Source: Spirosoma sp. KUDC1026 (GTDB taxonomy: Bacteria > Bacteroidota > Bacteroidia > Cytophagales > Spirosomataceae). From it: 64,000 bases of DNA. The position numbers were made by a program, and so were the translations under genes. Positions 54,301 to 62,711 of this stretch are shown piece by piece; the first letter of the stretch is position 1; every line of letters starts with the position of its first letter. The stretch covers positions 2,526,001-2,590,000 of the forward strand of contig NZ_CP056032.1 in assembly GCF_013375035.1 (NCBI RefSeq). Reading direction: 5' to 3'. The notes below the pieces were generated by a model. It made no database searches, was not told the origin of the DNA, and was given only the letters and a program-made list of their open reading frames with translations.

Positions 54301-55378
54301 CAAACGGCCGTTTCGTCATGTCATACTTCACGATACCGTCGCCGTTCAGACCAATCCAGCGTACGTTAGAGCGGTCAACCAGGAGGGAGAGAATAGAAAA
54401 ACGAGCGAGTTTTGGGTCGGCTGGAAGCAGGCTGAGCCCCTCTTCATCGGTGTACTTATACTGATTGACGTAGTCGACCCCCTGTGAGTCTCGGGTAAAA
54501 ACGATCGGTGATCTGGACGAGACAGGAAGCGGGATGTTCCGTCTTACCCGCCCCAACGATGGGTCAAAAACGGCAACCTGCGTCGGGAAACCCAGCAGGA
54601 GTTCTCCATTGGCCCGCTCGTGCAGGGTCAATACGTTATTTTGCGGCAGTCCCTGTGCAATTCGGTAGCCGGTAAACTTGCCCGATTTAGGTTCGTACCG
54701 AAACAGACCATCGTTGGCCGCCAGCCAGAGGTCACCCTGTTTGTCGAGCAGAAGTTTATGTAATACCCGCTGGGCGACATCTCCCTGGCCTGGCCAGAAA
54801 TGCTGGCTGATCTGACCATTTGGATGCAGCCGAAAAAACCCGTTCGTTTGTGTGGCTACCCAGACATTCCCCTGCTGATCGGGCTGAATGCTAACAATGG
54901 CGGCCCGGTCCAGTGCTTTCCGGAAGGCGACTGAGTTAGACACCCGCGTGGCCTGGGTCGTGACCGGATCAAAACGATCAATGCTGTTTGTTTCGGTTTG
55001 TATCCAGAGTTGCCCCACCTGATCTTCTTTGATACTGGAAATGCTGCTGAACGAAATAGATGAGGTCTGCTGCGGATCATGCGTGAAAATCTGGAACCGA
55101 GTGCCATCGTACCGGCAGAGTCCGTCGCGGGTGGCCATCCAGATAAATCCCTGCCGGTCCTGTACGATCGCGTTCACCGTCCCCTGGGGTAGACCATTGC
55201 GGACAGTAATGTATTCAGGACTGGGAACAGTTGCCAGAGTCGGCGTAATCTGGCAGGAGAAGACAAGAGCAAGCAGGCCAACAAACCGGCTGACCTGTCT
55301 CACATACTGCGTCCGCCATGTACCTGAGCAGGAACATAGGAAGCGTTCAATAGTTGTCTCTCTTATTGACCTATGCAT
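51332..55378 (-). CDS. Hybrid two-component sensor with AraC output (HTCS)
   Basis: A 1348-residue one-protein signalling system. Signal peptide (about 25-45), two seven-bladed reg_prop beta-propellers (about 50-700), a Y_Y_Y domain (about 705-775) and one membrane helix near 780-800 make up the sensor. A HisKA domain follows with F-A-N-I-T-H-E-F-R-T-P-L (His near 843), then HATPase with G-I-G-L-A-L near 980, a receiver with Asp near 1143 in I-S-D-V-L-M-P and an AraC helix-turn-helix at about 1245-1345. HTCS proteins usually detect polysaccharide fragments and control adjacent SusC/SusD loci; none is in the window. It is divergent from the SRPBCC gene with 31 bases between starts. Confidence 0.92.
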   Translation of the reverse strand: MHRSIRETTIERFLCSCSGTWRTQYVRQVSRFVGLLALVFSCQITPTLATVPSPEYITVRNGLPQGTVNAIVQDRQGFIWMATRDGLCRYDGTRFQIFTHDPQQTSSISFSSISSIKEDQVGQLWIQTETNSIDRFDPVTTQATRVSNSVAFRKALDRAAIVSIQPDQQGNVWVATQTNGFFRLHPNGQISQHFWPGQGDVAQRVLHKLLLDKQGDLWLAANDGLFRYEPKSGKFTGYRIAQGLPQNNVLTLHERANGELLLGFPTQVAVFDPSLGRVRRNIPLPVSSRSPIVFTRDSQGVDYVNQYKYTDEEGLSLLPADPKLARFSILSLLVDRSNVRWIGLNGDGIVKYDMTKRPFASWAYETNFQTTWLTQQFGVPISSIPVAIRQQNPFLTRYQFDRQNTLWIGGPDTHPYRYNASRKTFEPVKPAGIEARWLANSTFRLTMLASDPQGDIWGLVGSENQAVARYNPDRQAFTTFPLPLPANNPYVVQAMVADGGRIYLATKNHGLLQAELSTKRLSNWSATDAGARSLPSNALLCLAQDPVKYNHLWIGTFGGGLCRLDKLTGQITRFGVKEGLPGNVIYGIRPDRKGNLWLSTNRGLCRFMTQTSASCTYTVDDGLPSDEFNQFHDIALPDGKLIFGGLDGYTSFHPERIQEDTFAPNVVLTGLHINNQLVRATNPDSPIREDINAVTNISLAHWQNFLAFDFAALQFNQPGKIQYRYRLIGLDKDWVYGSNYPTATYTNLSPNTYTFVVNASNTSGIWSPVTHKLAIDLHPPFWATWWAFAGYTLLLIGAIYLYLRIRLNRIRLRSQIELREQEALQLKNLNEVKNRFFANITHEFRTPLTLILAPLEEVMNQIGDETHRNRLRLVHRNANRLLRLINELLDLAKLDAGTLAVTNTVGNLPEFVDRIVQSFQETARRQAIDLWVQNQLTHEQYWFDASKLDKILTNLVSNALKFTEAGGSIAVTLSKIASNSSQEPSGPVDERILLRIQDTGVGISEKELVQIFNRFYQGKPASANHPGGSGIGLALVKELVDVLHGSIRVDSVPGTGTTFFIELPYRPAQSTDTTSLPLPDAVQPPVPKSGSEASFSILLVEDNNDIAEYVQSILKTDWSVNRVTNGREGMEAALSTAPDLVISDVLMPEMNGYELCTALKANPATSHIPVILLTARTAEESRLEGFQAGADDYIEKPFRAEELRSRVLNRLNQQQRAQQYYRSQLLREGHLPIVGTSPEDEFVNRMYAILENKLDDSSFGVESLASELGISRMHLNRKVKTMTGITPNELIRVVRLHRAADLLMTGAPIAEVADRVGFDTPAYFSKVFKDYYRMTPSEFIEQRRREMA

Positions 55379-55409
55379 TTATTTCATTCGTTCGCAAGCC
55401 GCCTTTCCT

Positions 55410-55847
55410 ATGCATCTCGTTCTAAAAACAAAGGTTAACCAACCGCTTCCTGTTGTCTGGGCGGGTTTCGACCGGACGTTGTTCGGCCAGCTTAATCCAC
55501 CGTTTCCGCCCGTTAAGGTGAAGCGGTTTGATGGTTGTCAGCAGGGCGATATTGTGCAGATAGAACTTAACTTTCTTCTTTTTCGACAGGATTGGGTGAG
55601 CCAAATCGTTGATCAGCAAACAACCGATTCCGAAATTTACTTTGTCGACCAGGGTGTTCGTTTGCCCTTTTTTCTGGCCCGCTGGCACCATCGGCACCGG
55701 CTGTTACGCGACCCATCGGGCACCACCGTCATCGTGGACGATATTCACTTCCGCACTCCCTTCTTGCTCGCCGATTTCCTGTTCTACCCGATTATGTGGC
55801 TGCTGTTTGCGTACCGCAAGCCAGTTTACCGTCGAATATTTAAGTAA
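55410..55847 (+). CDS. SRPBCC family protein
   Basis: A 145-residue protein from ATG 55410. It matches the ligand-binding SRPBCC pattern seen in Bacteroidota: an N-terminal strand L-V-L-K-T-K-V-N-Q, L-F-x-x-L-N-P-P-F-P-P-V near 27-38, F-D-G-C-Q-x-G-D near 42, and W-H-H-R-H-x-L near 96, with a closing hydrophobic P-I-M-W-L-L-F-A-Y segment. Proteins of this fold bind hydrophobic ligands. It is transcribed away from the HTCS gene. A longer reading from 55029 lies antisense to the HTCS gene and is rejected. Confidence 0.72.
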   Translation: MHLVLKTKVNQPLPVVWAGFDRTLFGQLNPPFPPVKVKRFDGCQQGDIVQIELNFLLFRQDWVSQIVDQQTTDSEIYFVDQGVRLPFFLARWHHRHRLLRDPSGTTVIVDDIHFRTPFLLADFLFYPIMWLLFAYRKPVYRRIFK

Positions 55848-56240
55848 AAATACGAACAGGTTTCCTATAGACTAGCAACACGTAAAAAAGTAATGGTACG
55901 GGGAGGAGTGTGAGGTATGGGTCGAAGGATAGTGGGGGTAGGAACTTTCGTTTTTTGATTCATCGGGGACTATACGTGTGGAGCAGCTAAGTGACGAAGT
56001 CTCTTGAAAAAAGGATTTTAGCTTACTTCTGCGGAGATAAACTGGAAATACCTAAAGGCGAGAGCAGCCGGGTTGGTATGCTGGAACAACCTGGCCAGCC
56101 AGATCGGGGAAAATTCGCTGATAGACTCGTGATTTCTTGCTCTGTTTGATGGGCCAGACGAACGCCTGAGCAGTTTGGGCCAGCACTATATTTTGCCAGA
56201 GGTCGTGTGGACAGTACAGCAAGTCTGCAGGAGGGTGCTT
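55848..56240. other. Intergenic stretch without recognised gene
   Basis: About 390 bases without a convincing reading frame on either strand. It is less coding-like than its flanks and shows no repeat or RNA signature that I can name. Fragments read at 56130-56230 do not resemble a known family. Confidence 0.5.
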
Positions 56241-56269
56241 TTTGAAGTGATCACTTTACGTTACTTTTG
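56241..56269 (+). promoter_or_regulatory. Symporter promoter (TTTG-N17-TACTTTTG)
   Basis: TTTG at 56241-56244 and TACTTTTG at 56262-56269 with 17 bases between. The leader to the ATG at 56296 would be about 20 bases. Confidence 0.7.
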
Positions 56270-56295
56270 TCAGTACCGTCACTTAATCTGACTGC

Positions 56296-57540
56296 ATGAA
56301 ACTTCCCAACCTGACAACTCGAATTTTCCTGGGCATGGTGCTCGGTATCCTCATCGGATACTTTTTTCCGGCTACCGACTCGGGCTTTTCCGGGACCGAT
56401 CTGAACATCCTGTCCAAGATCTTTTTGCGGCTGATCAAAATGATTATTGGACCGCTGGTGTTTTCAACGCTTGTTGTTGGGATTGCTAAACTCGGCGATT
56501 TTGGAGCCGTGGGTCGTATTGGCCTGAAAACATTGGCGTATTTCTACTTCGCCACCATTCTGTCACTCATCGTTGGTTTGCTGGTTGTCAACATCATGAA
56601 ACCCGGTGAGGTCATGAGTCTGCCGCTTCCAGCCGCTGGCACCGACACGGGTATCGAAGTCAAGAAAATGTCCTTCGAAAACTTCATTGCGCACATTTTC
56701 CCGACCAGCTTTGCCGAATCACTGGCTACTAACGAAATTCTTCAGATCGTCGTTTTTAGTATTTTCTTCGGGGTGGCCGTTGGCGCTATCGGCGCCCAGG
56801 GAAAAGTCATGATTAAAGCGCTGGACGCCCTGTCGCACGTGATGTTCAAAGTGACCAGCTACGTCATGGGTTTTGCTCCATTTGGCGTACTAGGTGCTAT
56901 TGCAGCCGTGGTAGCGCAGCAGGGACTCGGTATCCTGACTGGCTACGCGTACCTGATTCTCTGCTTCTTCGGTGGTCTGCTTTTCTTTTTGTTCGCCGTT
57001 CTGTCAGCCATTTGTCTGGTAGTTGGAATCCCTTACATGGCCTTACTTCGGGAGATTAAGGACGCGGTAGTCCTGTCGTTCAGCACCGCCAGTTCCGAAG
57101 CGTCGTTTCCCCAGACGATTGAAGCGTTACGCCGTTTTGGCTGTTCGGAGCGGATTATCTCTTTTGTACTGCCGCTGGGGTATTCGTTCAACCTCGATGG
57201 TTCGATGCTGTACATGACCTTCGCTACGGCGTTCATCGCCCAGGCCTACCACGTACCACTCAGCTTTGAGCAGCAGATAACCATGATGCTAACACTGATG
57301 ATTACCTCGAAAGGTGTAGCGGGCGTTCCCCGGGCTTCACTGGTGATCATTGCCGGTACGATGTCGATGTTCAACCTGCCGATCGAAGGGCTGGCGTTGC
57401 TGCTGGGGATTGACCAGGTGCTCGACATGGGACGTAGTGCAACCAGCGTAGCTGGTAATGCCGTGGCTACCTGCGTTATTTCCAAGTGGGAAGGCGAGTT
57501 CCGGACCGAGCCCGTCGAGACGGAAGATGCAGTTGTCTGA
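56296..57540 (+). CDS. Dicarboxylate/amino acid:cation symporter (DAACS family)
   Basis: A 414-residue transporter of the GltP/GltPh family that moves glutamate, aspartate or C4-dicarboxylates with Na+ or H+. Eight helical segments, with the serine-rich hairpin-1 motif S-T-A-S-S-E-A-S-F-P near residue 263, the unwound helix-7 segment G-S-M-L-Y-M-T-F-A near 303 (the N-M-D-G pattern is replaced by N-L-D-G-S), and M-I-T-S-K-G-V-A-G-V-P near 335. Substrate cannot be fixed. A terminator follows at 57570-57601. Confidence 0.9.
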   Translation: MKLPNLTTRIFLGMVLGILIGYFFPATDSGFSGTDLNILSKIFLRLIKMIIGPLVFSTLVVGIAKLGDFGAVGRIGLKTLAYFYFATILSLIVGLLVVNIMKPGEVMSLPLPAAGTDTGIEVKKMSFENFIAHIFPTSFAESLATNEILQIVVFSIFFGVAVGAIGAQGKVMIKALDALSHVMFKVTSYVMGFAPFGVLGAIAAVVAQQGLGILTGYAYLILCFFGGLLFFLFAVLSAICLVVGIPYMALLREIKDAVVLSFSTASSEASFPQTIEALRRFGCSERIISFVLPLGYSFNLDGSMLYMTFATAFIAQAYHVPLSFEQQITMMLTLMITSKGVAGVPRASLVIIAGTMSMFNLPIEGLALLLGIDQVLDMGRSATSVAGNAVATCVISKWEGEFRTEPVETEDAVV

Positions 57541-57569
57541 CGTAGCAAGCTCTAAAGAACGAACAAACA

Positions 57570-57601
57570 AAAAAGCCATGGCCAACCTGTCATGGCTTTT
57601 T
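57570..57601 (+). terminator. Terminator after the symporter gene
   Basis: Perfect 11-bp arms AAAAAGCCATG (57570-57580) and CATGGCTTTTT (57591-57601) with a 10-nt loop. Confidence 0.8.
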
Positions 57602-57641
57602 GCCATTTATGGACGCCGGGGGCTGCTCATCCGAAATTTGG

Positions 57642-57673
57642 TTGGCACGACACCAACAAAACCCGTAGGTTTG
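57642..57673 (+). promoter_or_regulatory. ABC transporter promoter (TTG-N21-TAGGTTTG)
   Basis: TTG at 57642-57644 and TAGGTTTG at 57666-57673 with 21 bases between, 37 bases before the ABC ATG at 57710. Confidence 0.6.
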
Positions 57674-57709
57674 GGCTCGCCTAAACGCTCAAACTAACAC
57701 CTCTCTAGA

Positions 57710-58627
57710 ATGAATATTCTTGAAACGCATCACATTGTCAAACAGTATGCCGAGCACCGGGCGCTGGACAATGTGAGCCTGTCCGTACCGCAGGGCAGTA
57801 TTTTTGGTTTGCTTGGTCCCAACGGTGCCGGTAAAACGTCGCTTATCCGGATTATTAACCAGATCACCGCTCCTGATTCGGGCGATGTTTTGCTGGCGGG
57901 CGAACGTCTGAATCCCGGTCATATCAAGCGTATTGGCTACCTGCCCGAAGAGCGAGGGCTATACAAGAAAATGAAAGTTGGGGAGCAACTGCTCTATCTG
58001 GCGCAGTTGAAAGGGCTGACCGAAAAACAGGCGATGGACAAACTGAAAATCTGGTTTGTCAAATTCGACATCAAGACCTGGTGGTCGAAAAACGTCGAAG
58101 ACCTGTCGAAGGGGATGCAGCAGAAGGTGCAGTTCGTGGCCACGGTGATGCACGAGCCTGATCTGGTGATTCTGGACGAACCTTTTTCCGGCTTTGACCC
58201 GATCAACGCCAACCTGATCAAAGACGAGATTCTGGAACTCCGCGCCAAGGGGAAAACGATTATTTTCTCAACCCACCGCATGGAGTCTGTTGAGGAACTC
58301 TGCGATCACATCGCGCTCATCAACCGATCTCACAAAGTACTGGACGGACCCAAGCGCACAATTAAGGAGCAGTTCAAAACGCACACGTATCACGTTGAAT
58401 ACCAAGGCTCACTGGCGATGCTCCCGCCAGCCTTCGAGGTGCTAAAAACCGTACCAACAGAAGACCCAACGTTCTTACGTTCCGACATTCGCATTCCCGC
58501 TGACGCGGCCGTCAACGACCTGATCCGGCACCTGCTCGACCGGGTAGCCATTCGTTCGTTTGGTGAGAATATTCCGAGCATGAATGACATTTTCATTCAA
58601 GCCGTTGGCGAAGTGCCTACTACCTAA
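57710..58627 (+). CDS. ABC transporter ATP-binding protein (NatA type)
   Basis: A 305-residue nucleotide-binding subunit. Walker A is G-P-N-G-A-G-K-T near residue 38, the signature motif L-S-K-G-M-Q-Q-K-V near 129, Walker B L-V-I-L-D-E-P near 151, and the switch His in F-S-T-H-R-M near 187. About 75 residues after the core form the C-terminal extension of the NatA/CcmA-type exporters. The permease gene starts 33 bases downstream, so they form one unit. Confidence 0.93.
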   Translation: MNILETHHIVKQYAEHRALDNVSLSVPQGSIFGLLGPNGAGKTSLIRIINQITAPDSGDVLLAGERLNPGHIKRIGYLPEERGLYKKMKVGEQLLYLAQLKGLTEKQAMDKLKIWFVKFDIKTWWSKNVEDLSKGMQQKVQFVATVMHEPDLVILDEPFSGFDPINANLIKDEILELRAKGKTIIFSTHRMESVEELCDHIALINRSHKVLDGPKRTIKEQFKTHTYHVEYQGSLAMLPPAFEVLKTVPTEDPTFLRSDIRIPADAAVNDLIRHLLDRVAIRSFGENIPSMNDIFIQAVGEVPTT

Positions 58628-58660
58628 ACCCAATCAAACCGGTCTATCCGGCTCCTCACA

Positions 58661-59983
58661 ATGAGAACAATTTTTCTTATTATCAAACGCGAATATCTGG
58701 TCCGGGTACGGAAGAAGTCGTTCATTATTATGACGATTCTGGGGCCGCTGTTGATTTTCGGTTTTTACGCGACGATCTTTTGGGCCGCCATCAGCTCCGT
58801 CAATCAGAAGAAAGTAGCCGTGCTGGACGAAAGCGGCCGGTTCGTCAATCAGTTCAAAAACGATGACGAAACGATCTATACATACCCGAAAAATCCGCTG
58901 CCGTCGGCTAAGAAAACATTCGTGAAAGACGGCTTCGACGCGCTGGTCTACATCCCGGCGAACGTGATCGAAAAGCCTAAGTCCGTACAGATCTTCGCCG
59001 AAAAAAGCGTGAGTTTATCACTGCAGAACAAGATTGAGCGGGCTATTTCAAAAGAAATCGAGCAGATCAAACTGCGGGAAGCCGGTATTACGCAGAAGAT
59101 TATCGAAGACGCCAAGATCAACGTCGACGCACAGACGATCAGCATGAGCGCTGAGGGCGAACGGAACAGCAACGCTACGGCAACGACTATTATTGGGGGC
59201 GTCTGCGCTATGTTGATTTATATCTCGGTGCTGATTTACGGTACACAGGTGATGCGGGGAGTTATGGAGGAAAAAAGCAACCGGATTGTAGAGGTCATCA
59301 TTTCGTCGGTGAAGCCATTTCAGCTGATGATGGGCAAAATTATCGGGGTTGCTCTGGTGGGCCTGACACAGTTTTTGCTCTGGATTGTGCTGACCGTTGG
59401 CCTGATGACTGTCGGGTCGCAGTTGATGGGGCAAACCCAGTCTGCCCAGTCAGCCATGGCGACCCGGATGGGTGGCATGCCCGGGCAGGCTGACGTACAG
59501 CAGAAGCTGGCGACGGCCGACAACCCCATTGCCGACTTCTTTCAGGCGGTCGAAACCCTCAACGTGCCGTTGATCGTTGGCTGCTTTCTGTTCTATTTCT
59601 TAGGTGGGTACCTGCTTTACAGTGCCCTGTTTGGGGCGGTAGGGGCGGCCGTCGATAACGAGACGGAGACCCAGCAGTTTATGTTTCCGATTACAATTCC
59701 GATCATTGCCGCCATTGCTTTCTCGCAGTTTGTCGTGCGCGACCCCGACGGACCGCTGGCGTTTTGGACGTCGATGGTCCCGCTGACGTCGCCCATCGTG
59801 ATGATGGTTCGGATTCCGTTTGGTGTACCCGTCTGGGAGTTAGCACTGTCGATGCTCTTGCTGGTGCTGGGCTTTGTAGGAACCATCTGGCTGGCAGGAC
59901 GTATTTACCGCGTTGGTATTCTGATGTACGGCAAAAAGATTACGTACCGTGAATTATCGAAATGGCTCTTTTATAAAGCCTGA
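58661..59983 (+). CDS. ABC transporter permease (NatB type)
   Basis: A 440-residue membrane protein with one N-terminal helix (about 20-45), a soluble region of about 140 residues, and five helices towards the C-terminus. The segment G-V-M-E-E-K-S-N-R-I-V-E-V-I near 205 and the S-S-V-K-P-F segment match the ABC-2 permease family (NatB/YhaP type). With the adjacent ATPase it probably exports sodium, an antibiotic or another small substrate; NatAB is best known as a sodium exporter, but specificity is unproven. A terminator stem follows at 60009-60038. Confidence 0.9.
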   Translation: MRTIFLIIKREYLVRVRKKSFIIMTILGPLLIFGFYATIFWAAISSVNQKKVAVLDESGRFVNQFKNDDETIYTYPKNPLPSAKKTFVKDGFDALVYIPANVIEKPKSVQIFAEKSVSLSLQNKIERAISKEIEQIKLREAGITQKIIEDAKINVDAQTISMSAEGERNSNATATTIIGGVCAMLIYISVLIYGTQVMRGVMEEKSNRIVEVIISSVKPFQLMMGKIIGVALVGLTQFLLWIVLTVGLMTVGSQLMGQTQSAQSAMATRMGGMPGQADVQQKLATADNPIADFFQAVETLNVPLIVGCFLFYFLGGYLLYSALFGAVGAAVDNETETQQFMFPITIPIIAAIAFSQFVVRDPDGPLAFWTSMVPLTSPIVMMVRIPFGVPVWELALSMLLLVLGFVGTIWLAGRIYRVGILMYGKKITYRELSKWLFYKA

Positions 59984-60008
59984 TAGAACACATATAATTA
60001 GTAGAGAA

Positions 60009-60038
60009 CAGGAGTCGGGCATTTTTGTCCGACTCCTG
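60009..60038 (+). terminator. Terminator after the ABC permease gene
   Basis: Perfect 10-bp arms CAGGAGTCGG (60009-60018) and CCGACTCCTG (60029-60038), 10-nt loop, then CTTTTTCT. Confidence 0.8.
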
Positions 60039-60148
60039 CTTTTTCTACCGCTTACGAAATGTAACGTAACGAATTATGGTGATTAGTTGACAGATGAAGA
60101 AGCCGGATGTAGTTTACCGGCCAACCGTAACTACATCCTCAAAATCAA

Positions 60149-61132
60149 ATGCTTTCTCGTTTTCAATCGCTGGTACGCGACTATTTTGGCCTGTCGCACC
60201 GGGAGGTGCGTGGCTTTCTCGTCTTACTCCTGCTCATTGTTTTCTGTCTGCTGATTCCGTTCGCGTACCGGTTTCTGGTGACTTCAGAGCCCGCCGACAC
60301 GTCGCTGACCGATCAGCGCAAGCTGGATAGCTTGGTCGCGTTGATGAAAACGGAGGAGGCAAAACAACCCGCTTTCGGCGCCCGTGAGCAGGAGAAAACA
60401 ACCACCGAACGGTTCAGCGAACCTAAACTTTTCGCCTTTGATCCGAACACGGCCAGCGTAGCCGACTGGCAGCAACTGGGCCTGCCGCGCTGGATGGCCG
60501 AACGTATCGAGAAATACCGAAACAAAGGCGGTACTTTTCGCCGGAAAGAAGATCTGCTCAAGATTTATGATTTCCCCGCTGAACTGTATGACCAACTGGA
60601 GCCGTACATCACGCTGAAATCGGCATCACCGGCCGATTACGGAAACGCTCACACGGGCCGTCGGCCAGCGTTCGATAGGGACGAAGAACGGGTTGCTAAT
60701 CGACCCGCCTACACGGAACGCTACGTTAAGCCTGCCCTTCAACCCTTCGACATCAACACTGCCGACACGGCTCAGTTGATTGCCCTGAAAGGCATTGGTG
60801 TTACGTTAGCCAGCCGGATTGTTAAATACCGCGATGCCCTGGGCGGATTCTACTCGACCGAACAGTTTCGGGAAGTGTATGGCCTGGACTCGCTGGCGTT
60901 GGGGGAATTAACTAAGTTCGGTAAAATTCAGACAGCGGCCCGGAAGGTGGCGATCAATACGGCCAGTGCCGAAGAACTCGACCGGTTCCCCTTTCTATCG
61001 CGTCGGCAGGCGCAGACTATCGTGAGCTACCGGGAACAGCATGGCGCTTACACCTCTGCCGACGCCCTGAAGCCGATCCGGCTGCTGGACGCGAAAACCA
61101 TCGAGAAACTGACACCTTACATCAGCTTTTAA
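60149..61132 (+). CDS. Helix-hairpin-helix (ComEA-type) protein
   Basis: A 327-residue protein with one N-terminal membrane helix (about 22-40) and three helix-hairpin-helix modules near 95-140, 205-255 and 270-320, each beginning F-D-P-N-T-A, F-D-I-N-T-A or I-N-T-A as in ComEA/PsiE-like HhH repeats. HhH domains bind DNA non-specifically, so a role in DNA uptake or a membrane-tethered DNA contact is plausible. No comEC or pilus gene is nearby. A hairpin with perfect 18-nt arms follows. Confidence 0.85.
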   Translation: MLSRFQSLVRDYFGLSHREVRGFLVLLLLIVFCLLIPFAYRFLVTSEPADTSLTDQRKLDSLVALMKTEEAKQPAFGAREQEKTTTERFSEPKLFAFDPNTASVADWQQLGLPRWMAERIEKYRNKGGTFRRKEDLLKIYDFPAELYDQLEPYITLKSASPADYGNAHTGRRPAFDRDEERVANRPAYTERYVKPALQPFDINTADTAQLIALKGIGVTLASRIVKYRDALGGFYSTEQFREVYGLDSLALGELTKFGKIQTAARKVAINTASAEELDRFPFLSRRQAQTIVSYREQHGAYTSADALKPIRLLDAKTIEKLTPYISF

Positions 61133-61146
61133 AACTGCAGGGTAGG

Positions 61147-61194
61147 TTTGACAGGATTACAGGATTATCCATAAGGTCCTGTAATCCTGTCAAA
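61147..61194. repeat. Intergenic hairpin element with perfect 18-nt arms
   Basis: Arms 61147-61164 and 61177-61194 (TTTGACAGGATTACAGGA and its inverse complement), with a 12-nt loop. Each arm contains the word ACAGGATT twice (direct repeat). It lies between convergent genes and ends in A-rich sequence on the plus strand, T-rich on the minus. Confidence 0.75.
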
Positions 61195-61199
61195 AAAAC

Positions 61200-62642
61200 T
61201 TATCGTTTCTGGAGCAGCACTACGTTCTCGACGTGGTGCGTATGGGGGAACATGTCGACGGGCTGGACGCTTGCCACGCTGTACCCCTCGTCAAGAATAC
61301 CCAGGTCGCGGGCTTGAGTCGCCGTATTGCAGCTGACGTACACAATCCGTTGTGGACCCGCTTTCAGGAGCTGGCGGGTTACTTCCTCATCCATGCCGGC
61401 GCGGGGTGGATCGGTGATAACTACATCGGGGCGGCCGTGCTGATCGAAGAACGAGTCAACGAGAATGTTACGCATATCGCCAGCCACAAAGGTCGTATTA
61501 TGAATGTCGTTTACCTGCGCATTGATCCGCGCATCGGCCACCGACGCTTCAACGTACTCAACACCCACTACGTGCTGCGCCCGGCGGGCCACGAATAAAG
61601 CAATTGTGCCGGTTCCGGTGTAGAGGTCATACACTCGTTCGTTACCGGTCAGGCCCGCCCAGTCGCGGGTAACTTTGTAGAGATTGAACGCCTGCTGAGC
61701 GTTGGTCTGATAAAATGATTTCGGCCCAACGCGGAACACCAGTGGTTTACCACTGCCATCGTCCATGATTTCCTCGATGTACGGATTTCCGGCCCAGTTG
61801 ATGACTTCCTGATCCTGGTAACTGTCGTTTTTCTTGGTATTGATGATGTAGTTCAGCGACGTAATCTCGGGGAAGTTTGTCTGCAGAAAGCCCAGCAACG
61901 CAGTCAACATCTCCGGTTGATCCTGCGCCACCTGAACCGTAACCATCAGCTGTCCCGACGAAGCCGTCCGGATAATTAGCGTACGAAGAAAGCCCGTGTG
62001 GTGTTTCAGATTGTACATACTGACGTCATTCACCCGCGCGTACTCCGCCACCGCCAATCGGATCGCGTTGGAGGGATCAGGCTGCAGATAACACTGGTGA
62101 ATGGGCAGTACCTTGTCGAAACGCCCTGGAATGTGAAAACCAACCGCGCGTGGGTCCATCGCTTCGCCCGTATGCACTTCGGCGGAGGTCAGCCAGCGGC
62201 CTTCGGCGCAGGTGTATTCAAGCTTATTCCGGTAATAGCGGGTCGGCTCGGCGGCCATGATGGGGTGAAAATCGGGCAGGGCTACTTTACCAATCCGGCT
62301 CAGATGATCGAGCACCTGCTGGTGCTTGAACCGCAGCTGCTCCTCGTAGCGGATGTGCTGCCACTTGCAGCCGCCACAGGTGCCAAAGTGCTCACAGAAT
62401 GGATCGGCGCGAACGGCTGAACGTTCAAGAACCTGCTCGGCAACGGCTTCACGGTATTGTTTTTTCTTATTCGTAATTCGCAGATCCACAACATCGCCCG
62501 GTGCTACGCCGGGGCCGCCCGTTGGGTTTTCTACAAAAATGACGCCCTCGTCGGTGCGGACAATACACTTCCCCTCGGCTGCCACGGCATCGATCGAAAC
62601 CGCGTATAAACGTTCGGGGGCTTTATGACTTCTTCTGCGCAT
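61200..62642 (-). CDS. rlmD: 23S rRNA (uracil(1939)-C5)-methyltransferase RlmD
   Basis: A 480-residue class I SAM-dependent methyltransferase. An N-terminal TRAM-like domain (about 10-70) is followed by the iron-sulfur motif C-E-H-F-G-T-C-G-G-C-K-W near residue 84, whose three spaced Cys plus one more bind a 4Fe-4S cluster. The catalytic Cys is in Y-V-S-C-N near 440, and D-P-P-R-A-G lies near 412. RlmD methylates U1939 of 23S rRNA. Some relatives are RlmCD; the Fe-S motif is kept by both, so the exact target is inferred. Confidence 0.9.
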   Translation of the reverse strand: MRRRSHKAPERLYAVSIDAVAAEGKCIVRTDEGVIFVENPTGGPGVAPGDVVDLRITNKKKQYREAVAEQVLERSAVRADPFCEHFGTCGGCKWQHIRYEEQLRFKHQQVLDHLSRIGKVALPDFHPIMAAEPTRYYRNKLEYTCAEGRWLTSAEVHTGEAMDPRAVGFHIPGRFDKVLPIHQCYLQPDPSNAIRLAVAEYARVNDVSMYNLKHHTGFLRTLIIRTASSGQLMVTVQVAQDQPEMLTALLGFLQTNFPEITSLNYIINTKKNDSYQDQEVINWAGNPYIEEIMDDGSGKPLVFRVGPKSFYQTNAQQAFNLYKVTRDWAGLTGNERVYDLYTGTGTIALFVARRAQHVVGVEYVEASVADARINAQVNDIHNTTFVAGDMRNILVDSFFDQHGRPDVVITDPPRAGMDEEVTRQLLKAGPQRIVYVSCNTATQARDLGILDEGYSVASVQPVDMFPHTHHVENVVLLQKR

Positions 62643-62674
62643 GAGTCTCTAAAAAAAACGCTAATTTAGACAGC

Positions 62675-62682
62675 TATTTTTG
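62675..62682 (+). promoter_or_regulatory. Candidate -7 box (TATTTTTG) for the partial gene at the window end
   Basis: An exact TAnnTTTG match 29 bases before the ATG at 62712. No -33 TTG at the usual distance. Confidence 0.4.
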
Positions 62683-62711
62683 GATAGCCTTATTTCTGAA
62701 ATAAACTCTAT

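Noticed and set aside
55029..55847. 272-codon plus-strand frame
   Set aside because: Its first 127 codons are antisense to the HTCS gene. The true gene is the last 145 codons from ATG 55410.
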